In this document: positions 47,219 to 56,512 of the stretch, piece by piece
How the letters are laid out: the number at the start of each line of letters is the position of its first letter
Position numbering within the stretch: position 1 is the first letter of the stretch
Assembly (NCBI RefSeq): GCF_024347615.1
Contig: NZ_AP025508.1
Coordinates: forward strand, 3,162,001 to 3,226,000
Origin: Vibrio splendidus
Lineage (GTDB): Bacteria > Pseudomonadota > Gammaproteobacteria > Enterobacterales > Vibrionaceae
Length of the DNA stretch: 64,000 nt
Direction: 5' to 3'
The notes under the pieces: model-generated
What the model was told of the DNA's origin: nothing
Databases searched by the model: none
The model's input: only the letters and a program-made list of their open reading frames with translations
Made by a program: the position numbers and the translations under genes

Positions 47219-50200
47219 TTAACCGTCGTTGCTTGGGAGCACATCGGGCTTCTTATCTCGCCCTAGCATCAGCAAACAAGGCGTCAGCACCAAGGTTAGT
47301 ACTGTAGTAAAGGCCAAACCTCCCGCAATAGCTGTAGCAAGTTGCGACCACCACTGCGTGCTCGGCGCTCCGAATTCTATCTTTTGATTAATCAGATCGA
47401 TGTTCATTTCTAACACCATCGGCATCAAGCCTAAAATGGTGGTAACCGTAGTCAGCATTACTGGTCTTAAACGTTGAACACCGGTTCTTAGAATCGCATC
47501 TCGCTTATCCAAGCCTCTTTTGATTAGCTGGTTATAGGTATCGATCAGCACGATGTTGTTATTCACCACTATTCCTGCCAGTGCAATCACTCCAATACCA
47601 GACATCACGATACCAAACGGGCGTTGGAAGATAAGCAAACCAACAAATACACCAACCGTTGAGAACAACACCGCACTAAGAATCAAAAACGCTTGATAGA
47701 AGCTATTGAACTGAGTAATCAAAATCAACGCCATCACCGCCAGAGCAACCATGAATGCACTTTGTAAAAAGGCTGAAGAATTTTCTTGTTCTTCATTTTG
47801 ACCACGGATACGAAACTCAACGCTACTCGGCAGCCCTAACTCACTCAGCGACTGTTCGATCTTTGGTAGCTCAAGGGCAAGGTTATAACCCTCTTCCATA
47901 TCCGCCATGATGTTCACGACACGCTTACCATCAAGACGCTTTATCGTGTCCTGCTTATGGTCTGGCACTATCTGAGCAAAGTTAGTGATCGGCACCAAGC
48001 CTGCTGGTGTTTTAACTCTTAGTTGGTCAAAGCGCCCAATATATCTTTTATCGCTTGGGTAGCGCACCAAGATATCGACCTCTTCTGAAGAATCATCTGG
48101 GAGGTAATCGCCAATCTTTAGCCCATTAGTGACGAATTGAACCGTATTACCCACCAAGGTCGCATCAGCCGAAAAACGCGCAGCATCATCTCTGCGAATA
48201 TCCACTTTCCAATCGATGCCATCTTTACTCGCGGTATCACTTATATTGGTCAGTGCCTGATTGCCATCCGCCCAGTTTCTTACAATTTTTGCAGCCTGAT
48301 TCAGTTGCTCTGGTGTTCTTGCCGACAGCTCAATCACTAAGTCATTCTCAACCGGAGGCCCTGCATCTGGAAACTTATATTCAATCTCGACCCCTGCGTA
48401 TTGATCGGTGTACACCTTTAATTCTTCAATGATCACCTTCACACTGCGACGGTATTGCCAATCAACAGGGGTAATCGAGATCAAACCAATCTGATCATCA
48501 CCACCAGTACGCGTATAAACGGTATCGAACTCATCATGATTGAGCATCATCAACTCAATATCACGCATGATGACATCTTTCTCTTGGATAGAAAGATCAC
48601 CATGGGAGCGAACTTTGACATTAAAGAATGGCGGATCCACTTCTGGGAAGAACTCTGCACCTAGACCCGCTTTTGAATACGTAAAACCAACCGCAACCGC
48701 GAGCAGTATCGCACTGATAAGAATCTTAAAGGGGTGCTTGATCGCAATCGACAACGTGTGGTAGTACGCTTTGGTTAAGCCTGTCGCTTGTGAAAAATCA
48801 CCATTATGCAGTGCCACCATTCGAGCTTGGCTTTTGGGCGATACATATTGAGGTTTACCAATCAAACCACCGAGTACAGGCACAAACAACAACGCCATAA
48901 TCAATGAAGCGGTTAAGGTTGCAATCAACGTTAATGGCAGGAACTTCATGAATTCGCCCGTTACATCCGGCCAAAACAGTAACGGAGCAAATGCAGCCAA
49001 GGTTGTAGCAGTTGATGCGGTTATTGGCCACGCCATTCGTTTCGCTGCATCTCGGTAAGCGGCTTTACGCCCTTCACCTTCTTGCATTCGCCTGTCGGCA
49101 AACTCGGTAACCACAATTGCGCCATCGACCAACATACCAACCGCCATGATCAACGAGAACAGCACCACGATGTTGACGGTTAGACCAAACACAGACAACA
49201 CCAACAATCCCGTGAGGAACGATCCAGGAATTGAAATTCCGACCAATAGCGCGGTTCGAACACCAAGAATCGCGATGATCACGATCACCACTAAAATGAT
49301 GGCGGATAAGATATTGTTTTGAAGATCGTTGAGCATGATCTTCACATCTTTAGATTCATCCCAGGTGTATTTGACCAATAGGTTATTTGGCCATTCAGCT
49401 TGCTGCTGAGCACCAGCCATTACCGCTTTGACTAGCTCAACGGTTTCAATGATATTTTCACCCGCACGTTTCTTGATATCCAAGACAACCGCGGATTTGC
49501 CATCTAAACGGGCAAAGCTTTCAGGATCTCGAAACGCTCGGCGAACCGTAGCCACATCGCCAAAGGTTACTACCTGTTTACCATCCACTTTAATTGGCAA
49601 CTCAAGTACGTCTTTTAAGGAGTTAAACACAGAAGGGACTTTGACCGAAAAACGCCCGTAGCCTGTATCAACAAAGCCTGCGGCCACCACTCGGTTATTC
49701 AAAGCAATCAGATTATAGATGTCCGCTTGATCTAGGCTGTAACTCTCCATCAATAATGGATCAACGATGATTTCTACTATGTCATCGCGATCGCCTGCAA
49801 TGTCGACTTCAAGGATCTGACGATAGCTTTCGAGTTTATCTCCGAGCTCTCGAGCGATTTGTACTATGGTGCGCTCAGGCACGGTACCAAACAGAACCAC
49901 TGACAACACAGGCTGCTCAGAAGCGAGGGTAACTTCATTTACAGTCGGCTCATCGCTATCTTCTGGCAATTTGGGCTTAGCCAGATCAACCGCGTCACGA
50001 ACATCGGCCATCGCTTTAGTAAGATCGACGCCAACATTAAACTCTAACACCACAGAGGCGTGTCCTTCTGCTGCGGTTGCTGTCATCTCTTTTACGCCTT
50101 CGATTGACCTAAGCTCTTGCTCAATAGGTCGAACCAATAAACGTTCTGAATCCGTTGGCGAGATCCCTTGATGCCCGACTGAAACGTAGATAATTGGAAT

Positions 50201-50326
50201 GGTGATATCTGGGCTCGATTCTTTGGGTATCGTGATATAGGTAATCACACCTGCGACTAAGATGAGCGCCAAAAGGGAGAGCATTGTTCGAGCACGAGAC
50301 AAGGCTGCATCAATAATTGAATACAT
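47219..50326 (-). CDS. RND-family efflux pump, inner-membrane subunit
   Basis: The 1035-aa protein has the RND layout: membrane segment, large periplasmic loop, six membrane segments, then the same again. The TM4 proton-relay region MAVGMLVDGAIVVTEFADR has one Asp in VDGA where AcrB has a D-D pair, and MSGIGVIALAGIVVNNNIVLIDTY is the TM10 counterpart. RND pumps expel drugs, bile salts or lipids by proton exchange. It follows its membrane-fusion partner after 10 bp. No outer-membrane channel gene is adjacent, so TolC is the likely partner. In V. cholerae the pair at this position is, as I recall, VexLM. Confidence 0.92.
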   Translation of the reverse strand: MYSIIDAALSRARTMLSLLALILVAGVITYITIPKESSPDITIPIIYVSVGHQGISPTDSERLLVRPIEQELRSIEGVKEMTATAAEGHASVVLEFNVGVDLTKAMADVRDAVDLAKPKLPEDSDEPTVNEVTLASEQPVLSVVLFGTVPERTIVQIARELGDKLESYRQILEVDIAGDRDDIVEIIVDPLLMESYSLDQADIYNLIALNNRVVAAGFVDTGYGRFSVKVPSVFNSLKDVLELPIKVDGKQVVTFGDVATVRRAFRDPESFARLDGKSAVVLDIKKRAGENIIETVELVKAVMAGAQQQAEWPNNLLVKYTWDESKDVKIMLNDLQNNILSAIILVVIVIIAILGVRTALLVGISIPGSFLTGLLVLSVFGLTVNIVVLFSLIMAVGMLVDGAIVVTEFADRRMQEGEGRKAAYRDAAKRMAWPITASTATTLAAFAPLLFWPDVTGEFMKFLPLTLIATLTASLIMALLFVPVLGGLIGKPQYVSPKSQARMVALHNGDFSQATGLTKAYYHTLSIAIKHPFKILISAILLAVAVGFTYSKAGLGAEFFPEVDPPFFNVKVRSHGDLSIQEKDVIMRDIELMMLNHDEFDTVYTRTGGDDQIGLISITPVDWQYRRSVKVIIEELKVYTDQYAGVEIEYKFPDAGPPVENDLVIELSARTPEQLNQAAKIVRNWADGNQALTNISDTASKDGIDWKVDIRRDDAARFSADATLVGNTVQFVTNGLKIGDYLPDDSSEEVDILVRYPSDKRYIGRFDQLRVKTPAGLVPITNFAQIVPDHKQDTIKRLDGKRVVNIMADMEEGYNLALELPKIEQSLSELGLPSSVEFRIRGQNEEQENSSAFLQSAFMVALAVMALILITQFNSFYQAFLILSAVLFSTVGVFVGLLIFQRPFGIVMSGIGVIALAGIVVNNNIVLIDTYNQLIKRGLDKRDAILRTGVQRLRPVMLTTVTTILGLMPMVLEMNIDLINQKIEFGAPSTQWWSQLATAIAGGLAFTTVLTLVLTPCLLMLGRDKKPDVLPSNDG

Positions 50327-50336
50327 CGGCTATCTC

Positions 50337-51461
50337 CTACTCTGTAGTTACGTTAGAGAGTTCAGCACCTTGCTCAACAGCAATCACCGAATCACCATCA
50401 CGAACAAAACCTTGCCCTACCGTGATGATATCGACACGCTGACCTAACCCCGTGAGCCACACACCATCTTGCTCAGCTTTCACCAGTTGAATGCCGACGA
50501 ATTTCACGATTGGTGAATCATCAATTGAAACCAAAGTTTTGACCCCAAGATTACCGGCCTCATCCAGTGCCAACATGGCAGGCGTCACTTTGATAGCGTC
50601 TCTTGTTTCTAGATTGAGGGTTACTTCGGCACTGACACCAGCAGGTAACAGGCCATCTGAGTTGTCGATTTCAATCTCAATGGGGAAGGTATTGGTTGAG
50701 GCAGAAGAGATTCGAGAGACGTAACGCAGCCGACCTTCCGCTTCTTCTCTCCCTAACAGGCGAACCAAAGCTGATTGATTGACTAGCAAATGCTGGATAT
50801 GGCGCTCACTGACATCGGCCTCAATAACCAAAGGATCGAGGTCAATCACACCTGCGACAGGGTCGCCAACGCCAACGAAATCGCCCAGTTCGACCATCAA
50901 GTCTTGAACCACACCAGAGAAAGGTGATGTGATTACTGTGTTCTTTAGAGCTAATTCCGCATTGCGCTTCATGGCCTTTGCTTCCGTTAATGAAGCCTCT
51001 GCTGTGGTATAGGCTATCTCGCCTTGCAGCCCTCTTTTCTTCAAAGACTGCGCCGCTTTGAATTCTTTCTGCTTCAAGCGATATAACGCAGATGCTCGCT
51101 CTAGTTGAATCTCTAAATCACCTTTATCTATCTGAGCAATGGCTTGTCCAACTTTAACCGCATCGCCCTTAACAACGTTCAATCTAACAACCTTGCCCGC
51201 AACTTCAGCCCCCAAACGAGCATGTCTATCGGGCGCCGTTCGACCATAGAGATCAATCGTTTTAAAGGTCGGTGATGAAGTAAATGTTTGAAAGGAAACC
51301 TTAGCCAACGGAATTTCTGTCGCTTTTTTTTCAGGTGACTCTTCCGCTTGCCCTACGCCTAAACCAAGCCAGATCGACAACAACACGACTAGAGTCAGAG
51401 AAACCAGCCACGGCTGCTTCAATTTCTGAAAAAGTGGTGAGTTAGAAAATAGAGTGGGCAT
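50337..51461 (-). CDS. RND efflux periplasmic adaptor (membrane fusion protein)
   Basis: The 374-aa protein bridges the RND pump and an outer-membrane channel. An N-terminal membrane segment (about 19-37) precedes a lipoyl-like half motif GAEVAGKVVRLNVVKGDAVKVGQ near residue 85, a helical hairpin (about 115-165), and the matching half TVITSPFSGVVQDL near residue 175, followed by beta-barrel domains. It heads the two-gene operon with the RND subunit. Codon-level spacing of 10 bp implies co-translation. Confidence 0.92.
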   Translation of the reverse strand: MPTLFSNSPLFQKLKQPWLVSLTLVVLLSIWLGLGVGQAEESPEKKATEIPLAKVSFQTFTSSPTFKTIDLYGRTAPDRHARLGAEVAGKVVRLNVVKGDAVKVGQAIAQIDKGDLEIQLERASALYRLKQKEFKAAQSLKKRGLQGEIAYTTAEASLTEAKAMKRNAELALKNTVITSPFSGVVQDLMVELGDFVGVGDPVAGVIDLDPLVIEADVSERHIQHLLVNQSALVRLLGREEAEGRLRYVSRISSASTNTFPIEIEIDNSDGLLPAGVSAEVTLNLETRDAIKVTPAMLALDEAGNLGVKTLVSIDDSPIVKFVGIQLVKAEQDGVWLTGLGQRVDIITVGQGFVRDGDSVIAVEQGAELSNVTTE

Positions 51462-51723
51462 AACAAATCCTTTTGTACGATGTTATTAAGGCGCGCTAAT
51501 TAGCTTAACACTGTCATATGCAACATCCTGATGCACAGCGGTAACCTTAACAGACCCACACCCAACGAAGTTGGACTCTATCGACAGTTTAAAAAATATG
51601 GCGTTTACTATAAGTAAGGTAGATGAAATAAAGATTACACATTCCCAACCTAAATACCTCTTGGTATGTATGGCTAGAACAGGTCGAATTACTGTCTGTT
51701 TTATATGATGTATTTCTTAAAAA
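51462..51723. other. Intergenic region between efflux operon and erpA terminator
   Basis: The region is about 260 bp with the efflux operon promoter expected on its left side. I see no ORF with a credible ribosome site, no strong hairpin and no repeat. Confidence 0.5.
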
Positions 51724-51751
51724 CAAAAACGCCGAGCATGAGCTCAGCGTT
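51724..51751 (-). terminator. erpA terminator
   Basis: On the minus strand AACGCTGAGC pairs with GCTCGGCGTT (one G·U) around a four-base loop, followed by TTTGTTT. Confidence 0.8.
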
Positions 51752-51800
51752 TAAAATATTTCTAATGTAGCTCTCAGTTCAAGCTACCTTTCAGTTCACG

Positions 51801-52142
51801 TTAGACGCTAAATGATGCACCACAGCCACATGTTGTTGTCGCGTTCGGGTTGTTCACAAAGAAACGTGCGCCTTCTAGGCCTTCAGTGTAATCAACCATG
51901 CCGCCCATTAAGTACTGTAGGCTCATTGGGTCAACAACCAGCGTAACACCGCTGTTTACAATAGTAGTGTCGCCATCATTTACTTTTTCATCAAATGTGA
52001 AGCCGTATTGGAAACCACTACAACCACCACCTGTAATGTATACACGCAGTTTTAGTTCTGGGTTTTCTTCTTCAGCAATTAGCGTTTGAACGCGTGTAGC
52101 TGCTGCATCAGAAAAAGACAATGGGATATTTACTTCGCTCAC
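51801..52142 (-). CDS. erpA: Iron-sulphur cluster insertion protein ErpA
   Basis: ErpA is an A-type carrier that delivers Fe-S clusters to apoproteins, including isoprenoid enzymes. The 113-aa protein has the three cluster-binding cysteines: [11 protein letters not shown] and the C-terminal [10 protein letters not shown] chose the GTG at 52142 ([14 protein letters not shown]), which follows GAGAGG at five bases and matches the E. coli N-terminus; the open extension upstream to 52175 is not family-like. It is divergent from hemL. Confidence 0.95.
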   Translation of the reverse strand: MSEVNIPLSFSDAAATRVQTLIAEEENPELKLRVYITGGGCSGFQYGFTFDEKVNDGDTTIVNSGVTLVVDPMSLQYLMGGMVDYTEGLEGARFFVNNPNATTTCGCGASFSV

Positions 52143-52438
52143 GACAACCTCTCTTACCTGTGTCAAAAACAACATGATACAAATCTAATTCGAGACCATA
52201 GTTGTTGAGTATTTTCTTATATTCTGGTGATTATCTAATACCTGACTGAAACGTTCAAGTATTCACCACAGGATCGTTCCTTTTACTGTCGTAAACTCGC
52301 CCATATCTGACAATTAAAACGTGTAACCACACAAAACAACCAGATTCGGGGGATTATATCGGCGAAAGCATTCCTAGTTGGATTCTGGATAGGTACAATG
52401 CGTGCCAATTGGTCCGACAGTCAAAAGAGGATATATCA

Positions 52439-53734
52439 ATGACCAAATCAGCAGAACTGTATCAAAAGGCACAGCAAACTATTCCAGGTGGCGTTAACTC
52501 TCCAGTGCGCGCTTTTAACGGTGTAGGTGGTTCTCCAATCTTCGTTGATAGAGCTGACGGCCCACTTCTTTTTGATGCTGATGGGAAAGCATATATCGAT
52601 TACGTTGGCTCTTGGGGCCCAATGATCCTTGGTCACAACCACGCAGTTATCCGTGAAGCTGTCATTGATGCAGCGCAACGCGGCCTTAGCTTCGGTGCTC
52701 CAACCGAAACTGAAATCAAAATGGCTGAACTTGTCTCTGAGATGGTTCCATCAATGGAACAGCTGCGTATGGTGAGCTCAGGTACAGAAGCAACAATGAG
52801 TGCGATTCGTCTTGCTCGTGGCTTTACTGGTCGTGACAAAATTCTTAAGTTTGAAGGTTGTTACCACGGTCACGCAGACAGTCTACTGGTAAAAGCAGGT
52901 TCTGGTGCACTGACTTTAGGTCAACCAAGCTCTCCTGGCGTACCAGCTGATTTTGCGAAACTAACGTTAACAGCAACCTTCAACAATCTAGATTCAGTAC
53001 GTGAAATCTTCGCAGCAAACAAAGGCGAGATCGCTTGTATCATCGTTGAGCCAGTAGCGGGTAACATGAACTGCATCCCTCCAGTAGAAGGCTTCCACGA
53101 AGGTCTACGTGAAATCTGTGACCAAGAAGGTGCGTTGCTAATCTTTGATGAAGTAATGACAGGTTTCCGCGTTGCTGAAGGTTGTGCTCAGGCTTACTAC
53201 AACATCAAGCCAGACCTAACGTGTCTTGGTAAAGTGATCGGCGGCGGCATGCCAGTGGGTGCTTTCGGCGGTCGTAAAGATGTGATGCAGTACATCGCGC
53301 CAACGGGCCCTGTTTACCAAGCGGGTACGCTTTCAGGTAACCCTGTTGCAATGGCTGCTGGCTACGCATGTTTGAACCTTCTACGAGAAGAAGGCAACGA
53401 AAAGCGTCTAGCTTCAAAAACTAAGCAACTGGCTAATGGCTTCAAGCAACTTGCAGACAAGCACGGTATTCCAATGCTAGTTCACCAAGTTGGCGGTATG
53501 TTTGGTTTCTTCTTCACTGACCAAGAAACTGTGACGTGCTACGAAGATGTAACTAAGTGTGATGTCGAACGCTTCAAGCGCTTCTTCCACCTAATGTTAG
53601 ATCACGGTGTTTACCTTGCACCTTCAGCATTCGAAGCAAGCTTTACTTCTCTTGCTCATGGTTCGAAAGAACTGGATGCAACACTAGAAGCTGCTGATCG
53701 CTCTCTTGCGATCATTGCTGCTGAAAACAAATAG
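52439..53734 (+). CDS. hemL: Glutamate-1-semialdehyde 2,1-aminomutase
   Basis: HemL converts glutamate-1-semialdehyde to 5-aminolevulinate, the haem precursor, using PMP/PLP. The 431-aa protein starts [20 protein letters not shown] after a GAGG at eight bases. It contains the PLP lysine in [18 protein letters not shown] near residue 267, [10 protein letters not shown], and [16 protein letters not shown]. It is a fold-type I aminotransferase-like enzyme and is divergent from erpA. Confidence 0.97.
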   Translation: MTKSAELYQKAQQTIPGGVNSPVRAFNGVGGSPIFVDRADGPLLFDADGKAYIDYVGSWGPMILGHNHAVIREAVIDAAQRGLSFGAPTETEIKMAELVSEMVPSMEQLRMVSSGTEATMSAIRLARGFTGRDKILKFEGCYHGHADSLLVKAGSGALTLGQPSSPGVPADFAKLTLTATFNNLDSVREIFAANKGEIACIIVEPVAGNMNCIPPVEGFHEGLREICDQEGALLIFDEVMTGFRVAEGCAQAYYNIKPDLTCLGKVIGGGMPVGAFGGRKDVMQYIAPTGPVYQAGTLSGNPVAMAAGYACLNLLREEGNEKRLASKTKQLANGFKQLADKHGIPMLVHQVGGMFGFFFTDQETVTCYEDVTKCDVERFKRFFHLMLDHGVYLAPSAFEASFTSLAHGSKELDATLEAADRSLAIIAAENK

Positions 53735-53771
53735 TCGAAAGCACTTTATAAGTCGCTAACCGATTGAATTT

Positions 53772-53798
53772 AGGGCTGCATTAGATGCAGCCCTTTTT
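53772..53798 (+). terminator. hemL terminator
   Basis: AGGGCTGCAT (53772-53781) pairs perfectly with ATGCAGCCCT (53785-53794) around a three-base loop, followed by TTTT. Confidence 0.88.
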
Positions 53799-53875
53799 AA
53801 TACATCACGCTCGCTAACCACAAATATAACAGCTTACTTACCCTTCAATTAAGGCTAAAACTGAACTAAAAACGC

Positions 53876-54001
53876 CTAACGTTCCCAGAAAAGAAAAACC
53901 AACAACATCAAGGTACCAAGGAACATTCTGAACCAAGGGATCTCTTTTTTTGTTTGCTGTTCTTCATCTTGGCATTTCTTATCTTTATTACAGCATCCCA
54001 T
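53876..54001 (-). CDS. 41-aa Cys-rich single-pass membrane peptide
   Basis: ATG at 54001 opens a 41-codon ORF beginning MGCCNKDKKCQDEEQQTKKE and ending at TAG (53876-53878). The N-terminal half is charged with three cysteines (residues 3, 4, 10); the C-terminal half, WFRMFLGTLMLLVFLFW, is a membrane helix. GGAG lies eight bases upstream. No function is recognised. It converges with hemL and is divergent from the PerM-type gene. The good ribosome site and clean soluble/membrane split argue that it is real. Confidence 0.6.
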   Translation of the reverse strand: MGCCNKDKKCQDEEQQTKKEIPWFRMFLGTLMLLVFLFWER

Positions 54002-54077
54002 TATCAAAACTCCTCATTGCTAACTCTCTGTTTTGCAGCCATTATAAACTCAGAACGCAAATATAGAGACCATTAAC

Positions 54078-55163
54078 GTGTCAGAAAAACTCAAAATCAA
54101 TACCAGCCACTGGGTGATCATCATCGCCCTACTTGCGGCGGCTTATGCTTGTTACTTGCTTATAGAGCCGTACGTCAACTCAATCGTGATGGCCTTTATC
54201 ATTTCACTATTGATGTTCCCAATCCATGAGTGGCTTGAAAAAAAGCTCCCGAATAAAGAAAACATCGTCTCTCTGCTGTCTTGTGTGATTCTGACTTTCA
54301 TTATTGTTATCCCTTTATTGGCAGTATTCGCAGCAATTGTTCAGCAAGGTTCTCTGTTCTCTCAGAACACCTACCAATGGGTGACCCACGGCGGTATTCA
54401 GACTTTATTTGCACACCCATTAGTGGTCAAAGCGCTGTCATTTGTGAATAACTACTTGCCTTTCGACAACATTGAGCCTCAAGCCATCGCACAGAAAGTC
54501 GGTGAATTTGCGACCAGCTTTGGCTCAAAACTGGTTGGTATCAGTGCAAAAATCCTTGGTGATGCGACCAATTTCTTGATGGATTTCTTCTTGATGCTGT
54601 TTGTTCTGTTCTTCTTATTAAGAGATCACGACAAAATCATCAGCGTGGTTCGTCATATTTTGCCTTTATCTCGTAGCCAAGAAGACAAATTGCTAACCGA
54701 GATTGAGCAAGTATCGAAATCAGCTGTAATGGGTTCATTCTTAACCGCAATAGCGCAAGGTTTTGCGGGCGGGTTAGGTATGTGGATTGCCGGTTTCCCA
54801 GGCCTATTCTGGGGCACCATGATGGGCTTTGCATCCTTCATTCCCGTGGTTGGTACTGCGCTTATCTGGATTCCAGCAGCTACGTACTTATTCCTAACAG
54901 GCGATACCACTTGGGCTATTTTCCTAACGGTATACTGCATTGCGATTGTGGGCTCGATTGATAACCTACTGCGCCCGCTATTAATGCAGGGCAGCGCTGG
55001 CATGAACACCCTTATGATCTTCTTCTCATTATTGGGTGGTATTCAATTGTTTGGCTTAATCGGCCTGATCTACGGCCCACTGATCTTTGCTATTACGATC
55101 GTCCTTTTCAATATTTACGATGAAGAGTTTAAAGACTTTTTGAACCAGCAAGACAAGAGTTAA
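54078..55163 (+). CDS. AI-2E/PerM-family permease
   Basis: The 361-aa integral membrane protein has about eight hydrophobic segments and the family segments FLLRDHDKIISVVRHILPLS and FIPVVGTALIWIPAATYLF. The AI-2 exporter TqsA and PerM belong to this family, but substrates are mostly unknown. It starts with GTG at 54078 (MSEKLKINTSHW when read as Met). No upstream ATG is in frame nearby. It ends at a terminator before rsmC. Confidence 0.85.
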   Translation: MSEKLKINTSHWVIIIALLAAAYACYLLIEPYVNSIVMAFIISLLMFPIHEWLEKKLPNKENIVSLLSCVILTFIIVIPLLAVFAAIVQQGSLFSQNTYQWVTHGGIQTLFAHPLVVKALSFVNNYLPFDNIEPQAIAQKVGEFATSFGSKLVGISAKILGDATNFLMDFFLMLFVLFFLLRDHDKIISVVRHILPLSRSQEDKLLTEIEQVSKSAVMGSFLTAIAQGFAGGLGMWIAGFPGLFWGTMMGFASFIPVVGTALIWIPAATYLFLTGDTTWAIFLTVYCIAIVGSIDNLLRPLLMQGSAGMNTLMIFFSLLGGIQLFGLIGLIYGPLIFAITIVLFNIYDEEFKDFLNQQDKS

Positions 55164-55215
55164 CCTAATCAACGTCAACTTGGTTGGCGAACGAGTATTA
55201 AACACTTCAAGCTTT

Positions 55216-55249
55216 GGGCGGATTATGCGAAAATCCGCCCTCATTTTTT
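55216..55249 (+). terminator. Terminator of the PerM-type gene
   Basis: GGGCGGATT (55216-55224) pairs with AATCCGCCC (55232-55240) around a seven-base loop, followed by TCATTTTTT. Confidence 0.82.
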
Positions 55250-55273
55250 GCTAACGATTCAATAGAGTGTCCT

Positions 55274-56296
55274 ATGTCAGCTTATATTGCCCCAAGCCAG
55301 ATTGCTCAACGCCAACTCGCCTACTTTGAAGGCAAACATGTTTTAGTTGCTGGTGAGGCAGAAGACTTATTCCCTGTTGAATTAGCGAAACATTGTGAAT
55401 CAGTCACCGTGTTTACTTCTAATTACAGCTACTACCGTCAATTAGAAGGCTGCAACACCATCCAACGTTTTTATGGTGCGGAGTTTACCGAAGAAACCAA
55501 AGCCGACTTAGTGATGCTTTACTGGCCAAAGGCTAAAGCAGAAGCGGAATTTCTGTTGGCGATGTTATTTGCCAAGCTAGGTAAAGATACCGAGATTGTC
55601 GTAGTTGGCGAGAATCGTTCTGGTGTTAAAAGTATCGAGAAGATGTTCGCTCCTTACGGCAAAGTCGTGAAATACGATTCGGCGCGCCGTTGCTCTTTCT
55701 ACTGGGGTCAATGCTTCGATCAACCACAAGCCTTCAATCTGCAAAACTGGTTTAAAACCTATACGGTTAACATTGATGAGCAGTCACTGACTGTAAAAAG
55801 CCTTCCAGGTGTGTTTAGTCACGGCCAATTTGATGTCGGTAGCCAACTGCTACTTGATACTCTGCCAAAGCTGAAAGGTAAGGTACTGGATTTTGGTTGT
55901 GGTGCTGGCGTATTGGGCGCGGTAATGGCATCTCGTCACCCTGATATCGAGCTAGAAATGTGCGACATCAGTGCATTTGCCGTGGCATCAAGCCAAGCTA
56001 CGTTAGAAGCGAACGGTTTAACGGGAAATGTCTTCGCCTCAGATGTCTATTCCGACACATCAAAAGACTACCAATTCATCATCAGTAACCCACCATTCCA
56101 TTCTGGTTTGGATACAAGCTACAGCGCGACTGAGACCTTACTTGCTCAGGCTCCTAAGCATTTGAAGCGTTCTGGCGAGATGATTATTGTTGCGAACAGT
56201 TTCTTAAAATACGTTCCAATTATTGAACAAGCGTTTGGAAAATGCGCGACTCTAAATAAGACCACTAAATTCGCGATCTATCACGCAAACAAATAG
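55274..56296 (+). CDS. rsmC: 16S rRNA (guanine(1207)-N2)-methyltransferase
   Basis: RsmC methylates G1207 of 16S rRNA in the 30S subunit with SAM. The 340-aa protein from [20 protein letters not shown] has a degenerate N-terminal methyltransferase-like half and a catalytic C-terminal half with the SAM motif [16 protein letters not shown] near residue 200 and the catalytic NPPFHSG near 275. The track upstream to 55214 is open but overlaps a terminator, so 55274 is the start. Confidence 0.95.
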   Translation: MSAYIAPSQIAQRQLAYFEGKHVLVAGEAEDLFPVELAKHCESVTVFTSNYSYYRQLEGCNTIQRFYGAEFTEETKADLVMLYWPKAKAEAEFLLAMLFAKLGKDTEIVVVGENRSGVKSIEKMFAPYGKVVKYDSARRCSFYWGQCFDQPQAFNLQNWFKTYTVNIDEQSLTVKSLPGVFSHGQFDVGSQLLLDTLPKLKGKVLDFGCGAGVLGAVMASRHPDIELEMCDISAFAVASSQATLEANGLTGNVFASDVYSDTSKDYQFIISNPPFHSGLDTSYSATETLLAQAPKHLKRSGEMIIVANSFLKYVPIIEQAFGKCATLNKTTKFAIYHANK

Positions 56297-56306
56297 CCTA
56301 TCTAGC

Positions 56307-56333
56307 ACAGCGCAGGGTCATTATCTGCGCTGT
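56307..56333 (+). terminator. Possible rsmC terminator
   Basis: ACAGCGCAG (56307-56315) pairs perfectly with CTGCGCTGT (56325-56333). The following CTGTTCATATTTCT is only weakly T-rich, so termination may be Rho-assisted. Confidence 0.5.
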
Positions 56334-56512
56334 CTGTTCATATTTCTGTCAAAACTCTATAAAAATGAGCTTTTGCACACGCTTTAAATACCACTTACTT
56401 GTCAAAGTAAAAAAACTCGTTAATTTCGTTAAATTGGAACCCGTTAATTCTATTCTCTGTACTTGTTTTCAGCCCTTTTAGCAGTACATCAAAGGAAAGT
56501 AGTACCCAATTT

